A stretch of DNA of 64,000 bases, from assembly GCA_005882315.1 (NCBI GenBank), contig VBAR01000001.1, positions 62,001 through 126,000 on the forward strand. Reading direction: 5' to 3'. Source of the stretch: Bacteroidota bacterium (GTDB lineage: Bacteria > Bacteroidota > Bacteroidia > Chitinophagales > Chitinophagaceae). Made by a program: the position numbers and the translations under genes. Below, piece after piece: positions 27,891 to 36,010 of the stretch. Position 1 is the first letter of the stretch, and every line of letters begins with the position of its first letter. Below the pieces are notes generated by a model that saw only the letters and a list, made by a program, of their open reading frames with translations, did not search any database and was not told the DNA's origin.

Positions 27891-27898
27891 CGAAAGTA
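27891..27898 (-). promoter_or_regulatory. Candidate -7 promoter box for nrdJ (TACTTTCG)
   Basis: TACTTTCG on the minus strand fits TAnnTT(T/C)G, 56 bases upstream of the nrdJ ATG. No convincing -33 TTG at the right distance. Confidence 0.35.
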
Positions 27899-27929
27899 TT
27901 TTTTACAATCAGTATTTCCTATTTGCAAA

Positions 27930-27947
27930 TATCCACAAAAGTGGATA
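27930..27947. promoter_or_regulatory. Palindrome of two opposed DnaA-box-like sites upstream of nrdJ
   Basis: TATCCAC AAAA GTGGATA is a perfect 7-bp dyad. Each half is one mismatch from the DnaA box TTATCCACA (ATATCCACA on plus, TTATCCACT on minus). It lies just upstream of the candidate nrdJ promoter box and could be an operator for DnaA or another regulator. It does not match the NrdR box I know. Confidence 0.4.
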
Positions 27948-28104
27948 AGGGATGTGGAATTTTTTTAAAAGCCCGCCTGTATTAAGTTTCATGCCTTTTG
28001 CACAGTTTCATTGAAAATATCTGAAAAAAAATTTTGGAAAATTTCATAGTTGTCCGTACTCGTATCTATTACTTAAACATCGTCTTTTTAAACATAACTC
28101 CGGT

Positions 28105-28180
28105 AAGGCTTTTAAGGTCATGTGCCCTTTAAAAGCCTTGTCAGGCCGGCGTTTTATAGAATTTGACAGCCGGAAGCCTT
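28105..28180. other. Structured element with competing stem-loops
   Basis: AAGGCTTTTAA (28105-28115) pairs perfectly with TTAAAAGCCTT (28129-28139). A second stem CCGGC/GCCGG (28146-28150 with 28069-equivalent arm at 28169-28173) follows, and another AAGCCTT at 28174-28180 could replace the first partner. Such mutually exclusive pairing is typical of attenuators or structured RNAs, but transcription is not shown. Confidence 0.35.
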
Positions 28181-28436
28181 GATAAGTAAGGGTTTAACCA
28201 AATACTTGTTTTTAAATATTAATTATTGAATTTTCTGATATGATTCAAACCTGGTTTTTATATCCCCTAAATAATTTTTTGGCTAAAAGAAAATGAGTGT
28301 AAACACAGTTAAAGACTATATAAGATTAAACCTTTCCCGTTATAGGTTACGCTTATTTACTCTCAAGATAAACGTAAAATTGAAATGGGTAAACCGGAAA
28401 AGTTTTTGCATTTTTGCATATACCCAACCGGGCAAT

Positions 28437-29192
28437 ATGAAGACAGGCATTTATCAATCACTGGAACAACGAAAGAAGCGGGGACAAAAATCATTCGCCG
28501 TACTGATCGACCCTGATAAAGTGAATCATCCTATGCTGGATGAATTGATGGATCTGTCTATTGCGGCAAAAGTTGATTATCTCCTGGTAGGCGGCAGTCT
28601 CGTTATCTCCAACCATCTTGACGATTGTATTCAGCATATCAAAAAGAACTGCAATATCCCTGTTATATTGTTTCCTGGCAGCCCTTCGCAAGTAAGTAAA
28701 TATGCTGACGCCTTATTATATCTCTCACTTATATCCGGACGTAATCCCGAACTGCTGATAGGTCAGCATGTGGTTTCTGCTCCATTTGTAAAAATGAGCG
28801 GACTGGAAATTATGCCCACTGGTTATATGGTAATTGATGGCGGCGCCCCTACAACGGTGTCTTATATCAGTAACGCCTCGCCTATCCCGGCAGATAAAAA
28901 TGAAATAGCTATGTGTACAGCAATGGCTGGTGAAATGCTGGGCATGAAATTAATTTATATGGATGCCGGCAGCGGCGCCAAAAGAGCAATTACTGAAAAC
29001 ATGATCGAATCCGTTGCAAAAAGCATAGCTGTTCCCCTGATTGTTGGTGGTGGTATTATAGAACCTGAAAAAGCCTACATGAACTGTAAAGCCGGCGCTG
29101 ACGTAATTGTTGTCGGCAACGCAATAGAAAAAAATGCTTCACTGATCAAAGAGATGGCGGCCGCGGTACATAGTGTTCCTGTGAAGGCATAA
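28437..29192 (+). CDS. Geranylgeranylglyceryl/heptaprenylglyceryl phosphate synthase family (GGGPS/PcrB)
   Basis: This family joins a polyprenyl diphosphate to glycerol-1-phosphate, forming an ether-lipid precursor; it is best known in archaea but also occurs in Bacteroidota. With the start at 28437 (MKTGIYQSLEQRKKRG) the protein has 251 residues. It is a TIM barrel with VLIDPDK near the N-terminus, LVGGSLV, FPGSPSQVS, LISGRNPELLIGQH, YMDAGSGA and the phosphate-binding VGGGI plus GADVIVVGN. The frame extends 48 residues upstream to 28293, but that stretch is basic and unlike the family. A TTTTTGCA-type box lies just before the chosen start. It is convergent with the M28 peptidase gene downstream (12-base gap). 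Confidence 0.92.
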   Translation: MKTGIYQSLEQRKKRGQKSFAVLIDPDKVNHPMLDELMDLSIAAKVDYLLVGGSLVISNHLDDCIQHIKKNCNIPVILFPGSPSQVSKYADALLYLSLISGRNPELLIGQHVVSAPFVKMSGLEIMPTGYMVIDGGAPTTVSYISNASPIPADKNEIAMCTAMAGEMLGMKLIYMDAGSGAKRAITENMIESVAKSIAVPLIVGGGIIEPEKAYMNCKAGADVIVVGNAIEKNASLIKEMAAAVHSVPVKA

Positions 29193-29204
29193 ACCGGGTT
29201 TACA

Positions 29205-30479
29205 TTAGAAATTTCCTGAAACTCTTTTTGGTGTTTTCTCTCCTGAAATAATTTTTTCACATCCGGCAATAATATTTTTTAAGACTATTGACATTACTCC
29301 TGGATTCAAACCTATCAATTCGTCGCAAGGTTTATGATAACAAGGATCATTATCATAACTGGTCATTATAGAATGTGCCGGAACTCCTTTAAGTGCAAAT
29401 GGATAGTTATCCGAACGCAGGAAAAGATTGTCGGCAGCTGGTTCTTCCAATATTTTGTGTCCTGGAGTATTTAGCGACTCCTGCATAATTTTTTTCAGGT
29501 CTGAATTTTTTTCTCCCGTAATAAAAAATTCACCTGGCTTTCCCTCAGTGTATTTACCCAGCATTTCAAGGTTAATCATTGCTTTGATACTTTCAGGTCT
29601 TAATATATCTGCTAAATTATAAGAGCCTCTCAGTCCTATTTCTTCTCCTGCAAAGGCGCAAAACATCAGTGTACGTTCATTATCATTTCTTGCAGCATAA
29701 TATGCAGCCAGCGAAAGCATAGACGCTACGCCTGAAGCATTATCATTAGCACCGTTAAAAATCGAATCAGCTGCTAATTGCTTGTTAACACCTATGTGAT
29801 CATAATGCGCAGAGAAGATTATAATCTCAGATGGCTTGGTTTTTCCTCTAAGCAAACCCACCATATTAAACATAACGTTATTGGTGTAATCCTTATCGGT
29901 GGATATATCAACTTCTTCGGGTTTTTGTTTGGAAGAAACCAGTAATACATTTGAAAATGGAACAAGGTTTGGAACCAATAGTTTATTACTGTTGATCTTT
30001 TCTGATTTGTCTTTGTTTCCTTTCCACCATATCAGCACAGGTTCTGTTTCGTTCCAATAAGTATATAAAATTGAATCCGGCAACTTGCCCTCTATCTCGA
30101 TCAGCCTGAAATCAGAAAGTGTTTGTCGTGCCGGATATTTTTCTCCTGTAAAATAAAAAAAATGATCCTGGCTTAAACGCTGTCCATTCCATTTAAGCAG
30201 ATCCCGTGATATAGTTTTGAATGTGCCGGCATTGAAAGGAATATAATAATCAAAAAAACCGGTTAATGGCTGCAGACCAGCCTTTGCAAATTCCACTTCA
30301 ATATAATTAGCAGCTTTAAAAAGCTCAGGTGAAAAATTTTTGCGCCCTTTTAATGAGTCTGATGCTAACACTTTCAAATGCTGATCTATTAACTCAGCAG
30401 ATACAAGTTCATTTTGTGCAAATGATTTAAACGTCGGCAATGAAATAAAGAGAACCAATAAAAATCTGCATATTCTCAT
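29205..30479 (-). CDS. Exported M28-family zinc peptidase, copy 2
   Basis: M28 enzymes are co-catalytic di-zinc aminopeptidases or carboxypeptidases. The 424 residues start with a signal peptide (FLLVLFISLPTFKSFA). Metal and catalytic residues are H225 (SAHYDHIG), D246 (NGANDNASG), E279/E280 (FAGEEIG), the Glu or Asp of NLEMLG and H382 (CYHKPCDE). An inserted region between about 75 and 200 resembles a degenerate PA domain. It follows the paralogue at 30493 by 13 bases, so the two form an operon and probably arose by duplication. Likely role: periplasmic peptide degradation for nutrition. Confidence 0.9.
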   Translation of the reverse strand: MRICRFLLVLFISLPTFKSFAQNELVSAELIDQHLKVLASDSLKGRKNFSPELFKAANYIEVEFAKAGLQPLTGFFDYYIPFNAGTFKTISRDLLKWNGQRLSQDHFFYFTGEKYPARQTLSDFRLIEIEGKLPDSILYTYWNETEPVLIWWKGNKDKSEKINSNKLLVPNLVPFSNVLLVSSKQKPEEVDISTDKDYTNNVMFNMVGLLRGKTKPSEIIIFSAHYDHIGVNKQLAADSIFNGANDNASGVASMLSLAAYYAARNDNERTLMFCAFAGEEIGLRGSYNLADILRPESIKAMINLEMLGKYTEGKPGEFFITGEKNSDLKKIMQESLNTPGHKILEEPAADNLFLRSDNYPFALKGVPAHSIMTSYDNDPCYHKPCDELIGLNPGVMSIVLKNIIAGCEKIISGEKTPKRVSGNF

Positions 30480-30492
30480 ACCCTAAAAATAC

Positions 30493-31779
30493 TCATTGTC
30501 TCAATTCTTCCGTCTTCACCCTCGAAGGCGAATCCTTTCCTGCAATGATCGTTTTGGAGCTGATAGCAATTGACTTTATGATCTGCGCCATATTTTCCAT
30601 GTCCAGTGTTTCAATATGGTCAGTTACTTTATGATAGTTGGGCTCGCTGTCCATTTTAGAAGTAGAGATCGTATGTGCAGGCACACCTAATCTTGCCAGC
30701 GTTGCATTATCCGAACGGTAAAACAATTGCTGATCAGTATAAGGATCCGGATGAAAAGTAAACCCGCTGCCCTCAAGATTTTTTTGAAGGATAATTCCCA
30801 TATCCGTTTTTTCATAACCCGTTATATAAGCTGAGTTCTTTCCCCATTTACTTTCAGTACCGATCATTTCAATATTAAACATGGCCATTACTTTTTCCGG
30901 ATCAAACTGAGTGGAAAAATAGCGGGAACCAAAGCCGCCTGATTCTTCTGCAGTAAAAGCGGCGAATACAAGAGTCCTTTCGTTATTATTTAATGCCTTG
31001 AAATATTTTGCCAGCATCATCACTGCTGTTGTACCAGCCGCATCATCATTAGCGCCATTATAAATAGAATCGTCATTCACCGGTTTGCCAATCCCCAAAT
31101 GATCATAATGTCCTGAGAAGATTACATATTCATCTTTCTTCGATTTACCCGGTAATATTCCAACTACATTCGTCAACTTTTGTTCTGTAATTTCATGAAC
31201 AGCTTCTACTGAATAATTTTTAGGTTCGGTATCCGTAAGAATAAAAATTACATTAGTAGCTGTTTTAAACATTGTAGATTTTAACCGTGCAAGATTGCCA
31301 AATCCATTTGCAAAACTTGTATTCACGAAAGCAATTGTATTCTTGTTTTCCTTTACCAGTTTTCTTGCTTCCTGTTGCAGGTTCATGTCACTTTTAATAA
31401 TTACTATATTGTAACCTGAGCCCTGATCAGCTTTTAATTGTGGCTGACAGGTAATAACAATAACGTTTTTCTGGTCAATTGCATTGCCATCTAATGTAGC
31501 TGATGCACTAATGAATTTAGGACGAATCATTGCAAACTCCTGCAGGTAACCATTATTACCCGGCACAGTTTGCAAACCCGTTTTCTTAAACTCATCAGCA
31601 ATAAATGCAGCAGCCTTCTCAATACCCGGTGTAAATGTCCGGCGGCCCATCATATCATCAGCACTTAATACTTTTTCTATTCTTTCTACTTCTTTTGCAT
31701 TAATAATAGCATCAATGTTCTGTGCAGAAATAAAAAAGGTTGTTGCTATGAACAACCCGGTTACAAATACTTTTTTCAT
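30493..31779 (-). CDS. Exported M28-family zinc peptidase, copy 1
   Basis: The 428 residues begin with a signal peptide (VTGLFIATTFFISA). Di-zinc site residues are H224 (SGHYDHLG), D245 (NGANDDAAG), E278/E279 (FTAEESG) and H383 (NYHKVTDH). The layout matches the downstream copy: N-terminal helix, PA-like insert (about 80-205), then the catalytic domain. Sequence similarity between the two copies is concentrated around the metal ligands, so the duplication is old. It lies 34 bases downstream of the LytTR response regulator on the same strand and could be part of the same transcript. Confidence 0.9.
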   Translation of the reverse strand: MKKVFVTGLFIATTFFISAQNIDAIINAKEVERIEKVLSADDMMGRRTFTPGIEKAAAFIADEFKKTGLQTVPGNNGYLQEFAMIRPKFISASATLDGNAIDQKNVIVITCQPQLKADQGSGYNIVIIKSDMNLQQEARKLVKENKNTIAFVNTSFANGFGNLARLKSTMFKTATNVIFILTDTEPKNYSVEAVHEITEQKLTNVVGILPGKSKKDEYVIFSGHYDHLGIGKPVNDDSIYNGANDDAAGTTAVMMLAKYFKALNNNERTLVFAAFTAEESGGFGSRYFSTQFDPEKVMAMFNIEMIGTESKWGKNSAYITGYEKTDMGIILQKNLEGSGFTFHPDPYTDQQLFYRSDNATLARLGVPAHTISTSKMDSEPNYHKVTDHIETLDMENMAQIIKSIAISSKTIIAGKDSPSRVKTEELRQ

Positions 31780-31813
31780 TAAATATTAAATTGAAAATTT
31801 TAAATAACAATAA

Positions 31814-32542
31814 TTAAAGACTCATCATTTCCTTAAACTTTACTGTTTGGCGACGACTTACTTCAATTTTTTCTCCGCCTTTTAATTCGAGTAGCAGCCC
31901 GCCATTAAAGTAAGGTTCTATTTTCTCAATCATGCGAAGATTGATAATATGCTTCCTGTTTGCACGGAAAAACATTTTAGGATCCAGTCTTTCTTCGAGT
32001 GCATTGAGAGATTTTAAGATAAGCGGTTTATTAGGACCAAAGAATACTTTAGCATAATTGCCTACACTTTCAAACAAACGGATCTCGTTCAGCTTTACAA
32101 ACCAGCACCGTTCTCCATCTTTTACAAATACCTGGTCGTGTTCAGCCAGCATACTATTATTGATATTCTCAACAGCTATCCTGTTTTCTTTTGATTCGAC
32201 AAAACCTATTTTTTGAATCGCATCAGCTAATCTTTTAGGCTCAACAGGTTTCAATAAATAATCCAAAGCATTTACTTCAAATGCTTTTAATGCATATTCA
32301 TCGTAAGCAGTAGTGAAGATGACATGCGGTGCACGGTCCAGTTCACGCAGCATATCAAATCCTGTTTTTCCGGGCATTTGAATATCTAAAAAAATTAAAT
32401 CCGGCTGTAATGATTCTATTTTTGCAATTCCTTCTTCAGCATTGGCCGCTTCATCAGCCACTTCAATTTCCGGAAAATCCTGTAATAATTTTTTCAATTC
32501 GGCACGGGCCAGTCTTTCATCGTCAATGATCAATGCTTTCAT
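31814..32542 (-). CDS. LytTR-family response regulator
   Basis: The 242 residues comprise a receiver domain (1-120) with acidic pocket IDDE (6-9), phosphoacceptor D53 (LIFLDIQMPG), a threonine in FTTAYD and lysine in YLLKPV, and a LytTR DNA-binding domain (about 140-242) with FRANRKHIINL and IEVSRRQTVKFKEM. It is encoded 9 bases downstream of its likely sensor kinase. LytTR regulators bind direct repeats near promoters; I did not find a clear target repeat. The two M28 peptidases follow on the same strand and may be regulated or merely cotranscribed. Confidence 0.94.
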   Translation of the reverse strand: MKALIIDDERLARAELKKLLQDFPEIEVADEAANAEEGIAKIESLQPDLIFLDIQMPGKTGFDMLRELDRAPHVIFTTAYDEYALKAFEVNALDYLLKPVEPKRLADAIQKIGFVESKENRIAVENINNSMLAEHDQVFVKDGERCWFVKLNEIRLFESVGNYAKVFFGPNKPLILKSLNALEERLDPKMFFRANRKHIINLRMIEKIEPYFNGGLLLELKGGEKIEVSRRQTVKFKEMMSL

Positions 32543-32551
32543 GTTAAGTTT

Positions 32552-33598
32552 TTAATGTATGGTTACAGGCAGTTGTACCCTTGCCTCTACTATCTGCGGT
32601 GTTATTTGTTTCAATTCAAATTTTGCATTGTCGCCATATAAAATATTCAAGCGGTTCAATGTACTTGACAATCCAAAACCTTCCTTGTTAATAGTACCAT
32701 TTAGCTTGCCGGTATTTTGAACGGCCAGTTCATGATGATTATTTTTAAAATCAGAGATCACTTTTACCACACCACCAGATAATTGTTTGCTGATGCCATG
32801 TTTGATCGCATTTTCAACAAGTGTCTGCAACATCATGGGCGGCACTTGTTGATCCAAAGTATCATCATCAATCTCGTATACTATTTTCAACCTGTCCTCA
32901 AATCGCATATTTTCCAATGCCAGGTAATCCTTCACAATATTAAGTTCACGTTCCAAAGTAACTGACTCCACTTTTTCCACCTGCATGCTACTGCGTAAAA
33001 TATTACTTAATTCTGTGATCGCCTTTCTGGCTCTTTCCGGGTTCTCTACCACCAAAGCACGGATGCCATTCAATGAATTGAAAATAAAATGAGGGTTGAT
33101 ATGCGCCTTGATTGTTTGCAGCTCAAGTTCTTTTACCAAAGCTTCAAGTTTAAGAGTATCTAATTGCTGCTTCCTGGATTTTTCAACAAAATGATAAATA
33201 AAGTAGATACAGTTCCAGATAAAGATCAGGATAAATGCATTAAAACTGAACTTCACCAATTCACTCACGAAATTATCACGCCGCATTTCCTGCGTTTCGA
33301 GATTAAATAAGTTATAAGCACCTATTTCAATGCCAGAAAATATAACTGCACAAATGAATGTAAGGAGTACAAATCCTATTACCTGTTTATTTAATGGTTT
33401 TAACAAAAGATCTACCCTATGTATAAACCATCTCATCATATGAGTAATCAATGTACCCACCGTTACAAAAATGCCCATCCTCTCCACATAAGCTGAGGAT
33501 AGAATATTCAGGCTTGCAGCTATGAATAAATAAATACCTGCAAAACCTAGCCACCCAGCTGCCTGGAACAACCAATATTTGGAATAATGTGAATTCAT
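32552..33598 (-). CDS. LytS/YehU-type sensor histidine kinase
   Basis: The 348 residues carry four hydrophobic segments (about 10-33, 42-57, 73-95 and 115-137) with no large periplasmic domain, then a coiled-coil linker and a His_kinase domain with HINPHFIFNSLNGIRALV (H170 the likely phosphorylated residue) and an ATPase with MLQTLVENAIKHGI and GFGLSSTLNRL. The short loops suggest sensing inside or at the membrane. It pairs with the adjacent LytTR regulator (9-base gap). The signal is unknown. It is divergent from dxs. Confidence 0.92.
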   Translation of the reverse strand: MNSHYSKYWLFQAAGWLGFAGIYLFIAASLNILSSAYVERMGIFVTVGTLITHMMRWFIHRVDLLLKPLNKQVIGFVLLTFICAVIFSGIEIGAYNLFNLETQEMRRDNFVSELVKFSFNAFILIFIWNCIYFIYHFVEKSRKQQLDTLKLEALVKELELQTIKAHINPHFIFNSLNGIRALVVENPERARKAITELSNILRSSMQVEKVESVTLERELNIVKDYLALENMRFEDRLKIVYEIDDDTLDQQVPPMMLQTLVENAIKHGISKQLSGGVVKVISDFKNNHHELAVQNTGKLNGTINKEGFGLSSTLNRLNILYGDNAKFELKQITPQIVEARVQLPVTIH

Positions 33599-33794
33599 AA
33601 TTGTCGCAATCTAACCAATCCTTTGACCAGTTATCTTCCGTAAATATACCAGTGGCAGATTGGTTTTACAAATGGGAGATAACTGACACAAATATGCAAG
33701 AAAAAGCGTAAACCTTTTAAAGGAGTTATTGTTATACAATCTTTAGCAAACGGCCTGCAAAAAAGGACTAATTTTACACCGCCAAAAGAAAACC

Positions 33795-35726
33795 ATGCAA
33801 ATAACCCCGGGAACTTTGTTGAGCAGCATCAATTCTCCAGCCGATCTTAAGAAGCTGACCCGTGAAAAATTACCACAAGTTTGTGATGAATTGCGTCAGT
33901 ATATTATTGATGTAGTAAGCGTACGCGGCGGGCATTTTGGAGCTAGCCTGGGTGTTGTAGAACTTACTGTTGCACTCCATTATATTTACAATACACCCTA
34001 CGACCAACTGGTATGGGATGTTGGTCACCAGGCATATGGACATAAAATTCTTACCGGCCGTCGTGATAATTTTCCAACTAATAGAAAATATAAAGGGCTG
34101 AGCGGTTTTCCAAAAAGAAGCGAAAGTGAGTACGATACTTTCGGAGTTGGCCATTCATCTACATCTATTTCCGCTGCACTGGGCATGGCGATGGCAGCAA
34201 AATACAAAGGCGAAAAGGATAGAAAATCCGTTGCTGTTATTGGCGATGGGGCTATGACAGCGGGTCTTGCTTTTGAAGCCATGAATCATGCAGGTGTTGC
34301 AGATGCTGATATGCTTATCATTTTAAATGATAACCGCATGAGCATTGATCCGAATGTTGGTGCATTGAAAGAATACCTCACAGATATATCTACCTCTCCT
34401 ACTTATAACAAATTCAGGGATGAACTTTGGAACCTGATGGGCAAATTACCAGTTGGTAAAAAATTTACCCGTGATATGGCTAGCAAAATGGAAGCTGGTT
34501 TAAAAGGAATGGTAAGCAAGAGTAGTAATCTTTTTGAAGCGCTTAATCTCCGTTACTTCGGCCCTATTGATGGACATAATATCACGAAGTTGGTAGATAC
34601 TTTAAAAGACTTACGTGATATCCCTGGGGCGAAAATTTTACATATCGTTACGGTAAAAGGTAAAGGATATGAATTGGCAGAAAAAGATCAAACCAAATGG
34701 CATGCGCCGGGTTTGTTTGATAAAATAACCGGTGAGATACAAAAAAAGAAATTTGATCTGCCACAACCGCCAAAATACCAGGATGTATTTGGTTATACAA
34801 TTATTGAACTAGCCGAAAAGAATGAAAAGATCTTTGGCATCACTCCAGCAATGCCATCGGGTTCTTCCTTAAAATATATGATGGAAAAAATGCCGCATCG
34901 TGCATTTGATGTGGGTATTGCTGAACAACATGCAGTAACCGTAAGTGCTGGCATGGCTACACAAGGCATGAAAGTATTTTGCAATATTTATTCATCCTTC
35001 ATGCAAAGGGCCTATGATTCGGTAGTACATGATGTCGCAATACAAAAATTACCCGTGATATTTTGTTTGGACCGTGCCGGCTTGGTTGGTGATGATGGCC
35101 CGACACATCATGGTTGTTATGATATCCCTTATATGCGCTGCATACCTAATATGATCGTAAGTGCACCGATGAATGAAAGCGAATTGCGTAACCTGATGTA
35201 CACAGCGCAGTTGGAGTCTACAAAAAATCCATTTGTCATCCGCTATCCAAGAGGTGAAGGTGTAATGCCTGAGTGGAAAACAGAAATGAAAGAAATAAAG
35301 ATCGGCACCGGAAGAAAGTTGAAAGATGGAAATGATATTGCCATTCTTTCATTAGGTCATCCGGGAAATTTTGCAGCCGCTGCTATCCGTGACCTGAAAG
35401 CAGATGGATTGAACCCTGCACATTATGATATGCGTTTTGTAAAACCGCTGGATGAAGAAATGCTGCATGAAGTTTTTGCAAAATTTGAAAAGATAATTAC
35501 CGTTGAAGATGGAACAATAGTAGGTGGTTTTGGTTCTGCTGTTTTAGAGTTTATGAATGCACATAATTACAAAGCTGAAATAAAAATGCTGGGCATCCCT
35601 GATCGTTTAGTTGAGCACGGCACTCCTAAAGAACTTCACAATGAATGTGGTTATGATGCACAGGGAATAAAAGAAACAGTGCTGGAAATGATGAAGGGAA
35701 AAGTGAGAGCTGTAGTTTATAAATGA
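33795..35726 (+). CDS. dxs: 1-deoxy-D-xylulose-5-phosphate synthase (Dxs)
   Basis: Dxs condenses pyruvate and glyceraldehyde-3-phosphate using thiamine diphosphate, the first step of the MEP isoprenoid pathway. The 643 residues are full length. Visible are DVGHQAYGHKILTGR, the thiamine-binding VIGDGAMTAG through NDNRMSI, VKGKGYELAE, and the transketolase-like C-terminal part with DVGIAEQHAV, DRAGLVGDDGPTHHG and RYPRGEG. A candidate TAATTTTA box lies at 33769-33776. It is transcribed alone and ends in a terminator. Isoprenoid supply links it functionally to the GGGPS gene 4.6 kb away. Confidence 0.97.
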   Translation: MQITPGTLLSSINSPADLKKLTREKLPQVCDELRQYIIDVVSVRGGHFGASLGVVELTVALHYIYNTPYDQLVWDVGHQAYGHKILTGRRDNFPTNRKYKGLSGFPKRSESEYDTFGVGHSSTSISAALGMAMAAKYKGEKDRKSVAVIGDGAMTAGLAFEAMNHAGVADADMLIILNDNRMSIDPNVGALKEYLTDISTSPTYNKFRDELWNLMGKLPVGKKFTRDMASKMEAGLKGMVSKSSNLFEALNLRYFGPIDGHNITKLVDTLKDLRDIPGAKILHIVTVKGKGYELAEKDQTKWHAPGLFDKITGEIQKKKFDLPQPPKYQDVFGYTIIELAEKNEKIFGITPAMPSGSSLKYMMEKMPHRAFDVGIAEQHAVTVSAGMATQGMKVFCNIYSSFMQRAYDSVVHDVAIQKLPVIFCLDRAGLVGDDGPTHHGCYDIPYMRCIPNMIVSAPMNESELRNLMYTAQLESTKNPFVIRYPRGEGVMPEWKTEMKEIKIGTGRKLKDGNDIAILSLGHPGNFAAAAIRDLKADGLNPAHYDMRFVKPLDEEMLHEVFAKFEKIITVEDGTIVGGFGSAVLEFMNAHNYKAEIKMLGIPDRLVEHGTPKELHNECGYDAQGIKETVLEMMKGKVRAVVYK

Positions 35727-35748
35727 AATATTTCTTTGCATAAAAGTT

Positions 35749-35775
35749 AATCCGGCTCAAAAGGCCGGATTTTTA
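35749..35775 (+). terminator. Intrinsic terminator of dxs
   Basis: Stem AATCCGGC/GCCGGATT (8 bp) with a 7-base loop, followed by TTTTAATTTA, 22 bases after the dxs stop. It separates dxs from the caspase/CHAT cluster. Confidence 0.88.
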
Positions 35776-36010
35776 ATTTACTCTAAATTCAATTTCATCC
35801 CGGGCGGTTCCTGTTTAATAAACCATTAACAACTCTGTATATGGAATTGCTTAAATAATAAGATCTATAGTTACAACCATCTTTCTGTTTTTAGAGTCAT
35901 CATTGAGCTTAGCTTCCTGTGAAAAGTCATATCCAGTCAACTGTTTGAAATCACATGAAATATTTTTTCTGATTCGCTGTTTAGAAATAAGCTATATTTA
36001 ATTTTAACCA

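Larger units (their letters stand above)
27835..28436. other. 602-base divergent intergenic region between nrdJ and the GGGP synthase gene
   Basis: This is the longest non-coding stretch in the window. It holds a candidate nrdJ -7 box (27891-27898, minus), a palindrome at 27930, and a strong structured element at 28105-28180. A reading frame open from 28293 only extends the downstream gene N-terminally and looks untranslated. I see no tRNA or separate protein gene. Confidence 0.6.

Noticed and set aside
28293-28436. N-terminal extension of the GGGP synthase to an ATG at 28293
   Set aside because: The extra 48 residues are basic and unlike the family, and a promoter-like box lies just before the later ATG.
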